Assembly (NCBI GenBank): GCA_002077045.2
Contig: KZ111149.1
Coordinates: 52,641-86,120, forward strand
From: Rachicladosporium sp. CCFEE 5018
Lineage: Eukaryota > Ascomycota > Dothideomycetes > Cladosporiales > Cladosporiaceae
Direction: 5' to 3'
Length of the DNA stretch: 33,480 nucleotides
How positions within the stretch are numbered: position 1 is the first letter of the stretch; each line of letters starts with the position of its first letter. Below, piece by piece: positions 30,626 through 33,480 of the stretch. The notes below the pieces were generated by a model, which was not told the DNA's origin, made no database searches, and saw only the letters and a program-made list of their open reading frames with translations. A program made the translations under genes and the position numbers.

Positions 30626-31922
30626 ATGCTCGCGCGCACTGTCGCCCTTATATCAACATGCGCGCCTCTAGCGTCGGCACATCAGTACCCTACCTACGTT
30701 GAAGGAAACAGATCACTATCGCTGCTGGAGCCGACCTTCGGCCACACCCTCTTCGAACGACAGACATGTAGTCCAGGATACGGTGTTTGCAGTAGGGCTA
30801 CCCGCTTCACCGCCAATGTCAAATGCAATGCTCACACATGCACAGAGAACGGACAATGCTGCCCCATGAACGCTGGGTGCTGCGGATACGGTTGCATCGC
30901 ACTGCAGGTAAGATCACCTGCTCCTAGCCAACTCGATGCTCGCCTTCGATACTGACGAGCGGTAGAATACTTGCTGCAACGGCAACACCTGCCCACCGAA
31001 CAATCGCTGCTGTCCTACAGATTCCTGCTGTCCACCTGGTTGGGGATGCTGTGGCAACGAAGGTAGCATATACCCGCTAGATGGCTCAGAGTGCTGCTCG
31101 TACGTCTACGCCTTCCCTAAATCCTGGTACGAACGTTTGCTAAACTCAACACACAGCGACGGTGGCCACTGTCCAGCCAACACTCGCTGTGGCTACTGCG
31201 AGGGCAACTCCGGACTCATCTGCTGTTTCGGCCCCGGCCAGTTCGGTAGTGAGACATTCGGCACCTCAGTGGCCACTTTCACGACGCCAGCCCAGCAGAC
31301 GTCTAATCCCGCGACCGCCGTGGTCGCAACGAGTACCGAGCCTCACACCTCCGTGGCCGCAGTTGCTGACACGAGCACACAAGCTCAGAGTTCCGCGGCC
31401 GTAGCCACCGCGCGCACACAAGCGCAGACCTCCGCAGCTGCAGCCGCCACGAGCCCCGAACCCGAGACCGAAACCACGACTGCCACAGCCTACGTCACGC
31501 CCTCCTCTACCTACGCCCCCGCTTCGACGCGGGGATACACGACTTTGGCGTACTATACCACGACGTACACTTACTACGTTTCGTCGTACTACTACACGCA
31601 GCGGCCTTCATCCGCGAGCTTGGTCACGCAGCAGGTGACGCACACGACGACGTTCACGGTCAGTGCCACTGACACTTATGAGGCGGATGTCTCCTTCTAC
31701 AGCGTTGCGATGAGTGTGAAGAGCGATGTGGACTACAGCGCATCGAGGCAGAGTTTGACGTTGACAAGTCCGAGCGCGAGTGCGACGGCTGCAGGTGGGA
31801 GTGGGAGTGGGAGTGGGAGTGGGAATGGAGGGGCGAGCTCGGGCGCCGCAAAGATTGGGGGAGGGGAGGGGTTGGCGGTGATTGTGGGGGTGCTGGCTGG
31901 GCTGGCGGGGGTGATGCTGTGA
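30626..31922 (+). CDS. Cysteine-rich GPI-type surface protein, tandem copy B
   Basis: Three exons are read: 30626-30907, 30966-31099 and 31157-31922, with introns of 58 and 57 nt, giving 393 aa. Residues 1-18 (MLARTVALISTCAPLASA) form a signal peptide, then HQYPTYVEGNRSLSL and HTLFERQTC parallel copy A. The Cys-rich part (about 50-160) includes GQCCPMNAGCCGYGC, TCCNGNTCPPNNRCCPTDSC, GWGCCGNEG, ECCSDGGHCP and GLICCFGPG. The Ser/Thr/Ala-rich stalk contains YYTTTYTYYVSSYYY (about 270-284) and TTTFTVSATD, then a Gly/Ser run coded by (GTGGGA)5, and a hydrophobic tail (GLAVIVGVLAGLAGVML) fitting a GPI signal. Its two introns match copy A introns 2 and 3 in position and phase, and the exon between them is 134 nt in both. 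Function is unknown; a wall-anchored surface protein is likely. Confidence 0.85.
31795..31824 (+). repeat. (GTGGGA)5 coding microsatellite
   Basis: Five perfect tandem copies of a hexanucleotide encode a Gly-Ser run near the C-terminus of copy B, just before the hydrophobic tail. In-frame hexamer units could vary in number without breaking the protein. Confidence 0.85.
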
Positions 31923-32169
31923 AGTACCTGATTGGATTGGGGTCTGCAGGCGATGACGAGTAAAGGCTTAAAATGAGATCGGTAGCCGGATTGGAATCGA
32001 GTTACCCATAATGATACCTGTGCGTGTGGCTTGCTTTTCGACGGGGTACTCTGTCATACGCCACGAGTGGTGGACTGGACTAATGCTGCGTGCTGGCGGG
32101 CACTAAATGATTCGATCTCCATAAGCCAGTGTCGCAACTGTGCTATTTCATCAGTTTCTTCCACGCTCC
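31923..32169. other. Short convergent spacer
   Basis: These 247 bp lie between the 3' ends of copy B (plus) and the phosphatidylinositol 4-kinase gene (minus). Nothing beyond presumed 3' UTRs is seen. Confidence 0.5.
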
Positions 32170-33480
32170 TTAGTAGGGGATCCCATTCGTCAGGAGCTGG
32201 AAGTAGTCATACACCCCAGTGGAATAACTCCCCGCACTCCACTTTATCAACTTCCTCACAAAGTCCGCCGCCTCCCTCTCGCTCTTCTCCAACACAAACC
32301 TCTCCTTGAAATGCTGCAGCGTCTGCGGCTTGAAGCAAGGTAACCCGGAATCCAACATCGTCTGCACGATATGACTCAGCTGCTCAACATGCTGTCTAGC
32401 CGCCAAGAACACCTTGACACAAAGCTCTTCGAAAGCGCGGAAGGGAGCGGAGTTGATGGAGCCGCCCATCACAGCGACCATCTCGGGCGTGAGCTTGAAC
32501 GGCGCACGCTCGAACTTGACGCCACCGGGCGCGATGTCGAAGCAAAAGCCAAAGTCGATGTGCAAAATGTGACCGGCGTCGTCGACCATGATGTTGCCGT
32601 TGTGACGGTCTTTAAACTGTAGGAGGTAGGAGATGATGGAGTAAGCAGCCATGCTCTTCACGAAGTTTCCCCGCGCGGTCTGGAAGCGGAGCGAGTCTTC
32701 GTACCCGTATTTGGAGACGAAGTATTCGTACAACCCGTTCACGGCTTCGCGGCCCATCATATCACGGGATATGGAGTTAGGCAGGACGTCGATCACGCCG
32801 CACCCCGGCGCGGTGGCCGTGACGCGATAGGGGAAAACATACACATCCAGCCCGGAGGAATTAAAAATCCCCCGCAAAGCGGCGATCATCTGCAGCGCGA
32901 GGACGTCCTGCCGACAATCATCGCCGACTTTGAAGATAGCTGACTGCCAAGTCTCATAGCTCTTCCTCTTCGCATCGGCCTCGTCTTGCGCCTCATCGGT
33001 CTCAACAACCTGAACGGTAGAGATCTCTTTGCGAATGCGGAAGGTGGCCATATAAGGTGCTTTGGCGTGGGATTGCAAGGGCTTGCCGGACTTGCGGTCA
33101 ATACCAATGACGACTCCGTCAGGGTTTGAGGGCAGGTAGACGCCGACTTGGACCTCGATCTTGCGGAGCTCTTCTTCGATCTTCGCTTTCTTCTCGGCTT
33201 TCGGCGCCGTGATGAAGGGTTTCAGTGTGCCTGAGATCCCCGTGACTTTCGCGAAGAACTCGAATTCTGTTTCGTAGAACGAACGATCCTCAGGCGACCA
33301 GCTGGAAATCATGGCATTCATCGCCTTGTCGAGCGTCGGTTTGACAGGGTCGGGGACTTGCTGGTCGTCGTCTTTGTAAGCGTTGGCTTTCATGTTCCAG
33401 ATGATCTGATGAGCGAAGAGCTGGCTGAATTTGGCTGTCTCGATGATGTAGCGCTCGACGTAGCCGAGCGCGTCGTAGCG
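32170..33480 (-). CDS. STT4: Phosphatidylinositol 4-kinase, STT4 type, C-terminal kinase part (partial)
   Basis: The minus-strand frame is open from the right edge to the TAA at 32172-32170, giving the last 436 residues. It is not limited to the internal Met at 33393: sequence before it (RYDALGYVERYIIETAKFSQ, LFAHQIIWNM) is good PI-kinase helical-domain sequence. Kinase features are VGVYLPSNPDGVV with the STT4-like IDRKSGKPLQSHAKAPYMATF, the lysine strand SAIFKVGDDCRQD, the catalytic loop FKDRHNGNIMVDD and the HIDFGFCFD activation-site DFG. The end, DYFQLLTNGIPY, is the usual type III-alpha PI4K C-terminus. The enzyme makes PI4P at the plasma membrane. The SGKPLQSHAKAP segment favours STT4 over PIK1. 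No intron is seen in this part. Confidence 0.95.
   Translation of the reverse strand, partial: RYDALGYVERYIIETAKFSQLFAHQIIWNMKANAYKDDDQQVPDPVKPTLDKAMNAMISSWSPEDRSFYETEFEFFAKVTGISGTLKPFITAPKAEKKAKIEEELRKIEVQVGVYLPSNPDGVVIGIDRKSGKPLQSHAKAPYMATFRIRKEISTVQVVETDEAQDEADAKRKSYETWQSAIFKVGDDCRQDVLALQMIAALRGIFNSSGLDVYVFPYRVTATAPGCGVIDVLPNSISRDMMGREAVNGLYEYFVSKYGYEDSLRFQTARGNFVKSMAAYSIISYLLQFKDRHNGNIMVDDAGHILHIDFGFCFDIAPGGVKFERAPFKLTPEMVAVMGGSINSAPFRAFEELCVKVFLAARQHVEQLSHIVQTMLDSGLPCFKPQTLQHFKERFVLEKSEREAADFVRKLIKWSAGSYSTGVYDYFQLLTNGIPY

Noticed and set aside
1..33480. CRISPR arrays, rRNA, tRNA genes, transposon terminal repeats
   Set aside because: I scanned by eye for B-box-like motifs, regularly spaced direct repeats and long inverted repeats and found none that stand up. 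A tRNA or TE scan by software would be the proper test.

Overview
The window is nuclear DNA from a filamentous ascomycete. The best guess is a Dothideomycete-type black fungus, but that placement is an inference from protein flavour, not a search. Supporting signs are short spliceosomal introns (48-73 nt, donors GTGAGT, GTAAGT or GTACGT), compact single-gene transcription units on both strands, moderately GC-rich coding sequence, a fused alpha/beta tryptophan synthase, a fungal DOCK protein, calcipressin and GPI-type cell-wall proteins.

The left part (1-15.9 kb) is conserved housekeeping sequence: the N-terminal part of a DOCK-family exchange factor running off the left edge (minus); a Baeyer-Villiger type flavin monooxygenase with an apparent 1-nt frameshift (minus); RFC1, the clamp-loader large subunit (minus), divergent from mitochondrial ribosomal protein uL16m (plus); a GatC-like mitochondrial amidotransferase subunit (minus), divergent from a small membrane protein (plus); tryptophan synthase (minus); and calcipressin (minus), cut by a 100-N assembly gap at 15895-15994.

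The middle (16.4-31.9 kb) looks more accessory. It holds a 2-kb stretch without a convincing gene; an intronless 341-aa protein of unknown family; directly downstream, a decayed tandem copy of that gene with at least one stop and two frame breaks; a six-helix membrane protein (minus); a nine-exon phenol-hydroxylase-like FAD monooxygenase (plus); a secreted class-3 lipase (plus); and two tandem cysteine-rich, GPI-type surface proteins (plus) that share intron positions and an unusual Tyr/Thr-rich module. The right edge returns to housekeeping with the C-terminal kinase domain of STT4-type phosphatidylinositol 4-kinase (minus, running off the window).

There is no operon-like organisation. The genes act separately in DNA replication, mitochondrial translation, tryptophan synthesis, calcineurin and phosphoinositide signalling, oxidative catabolism and the cell surface. 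The most interesting parts are the gene/pseudogene pair at 18.4-21.0 kb and the tandem surface-protein pair at 28.8-31.9 kb.
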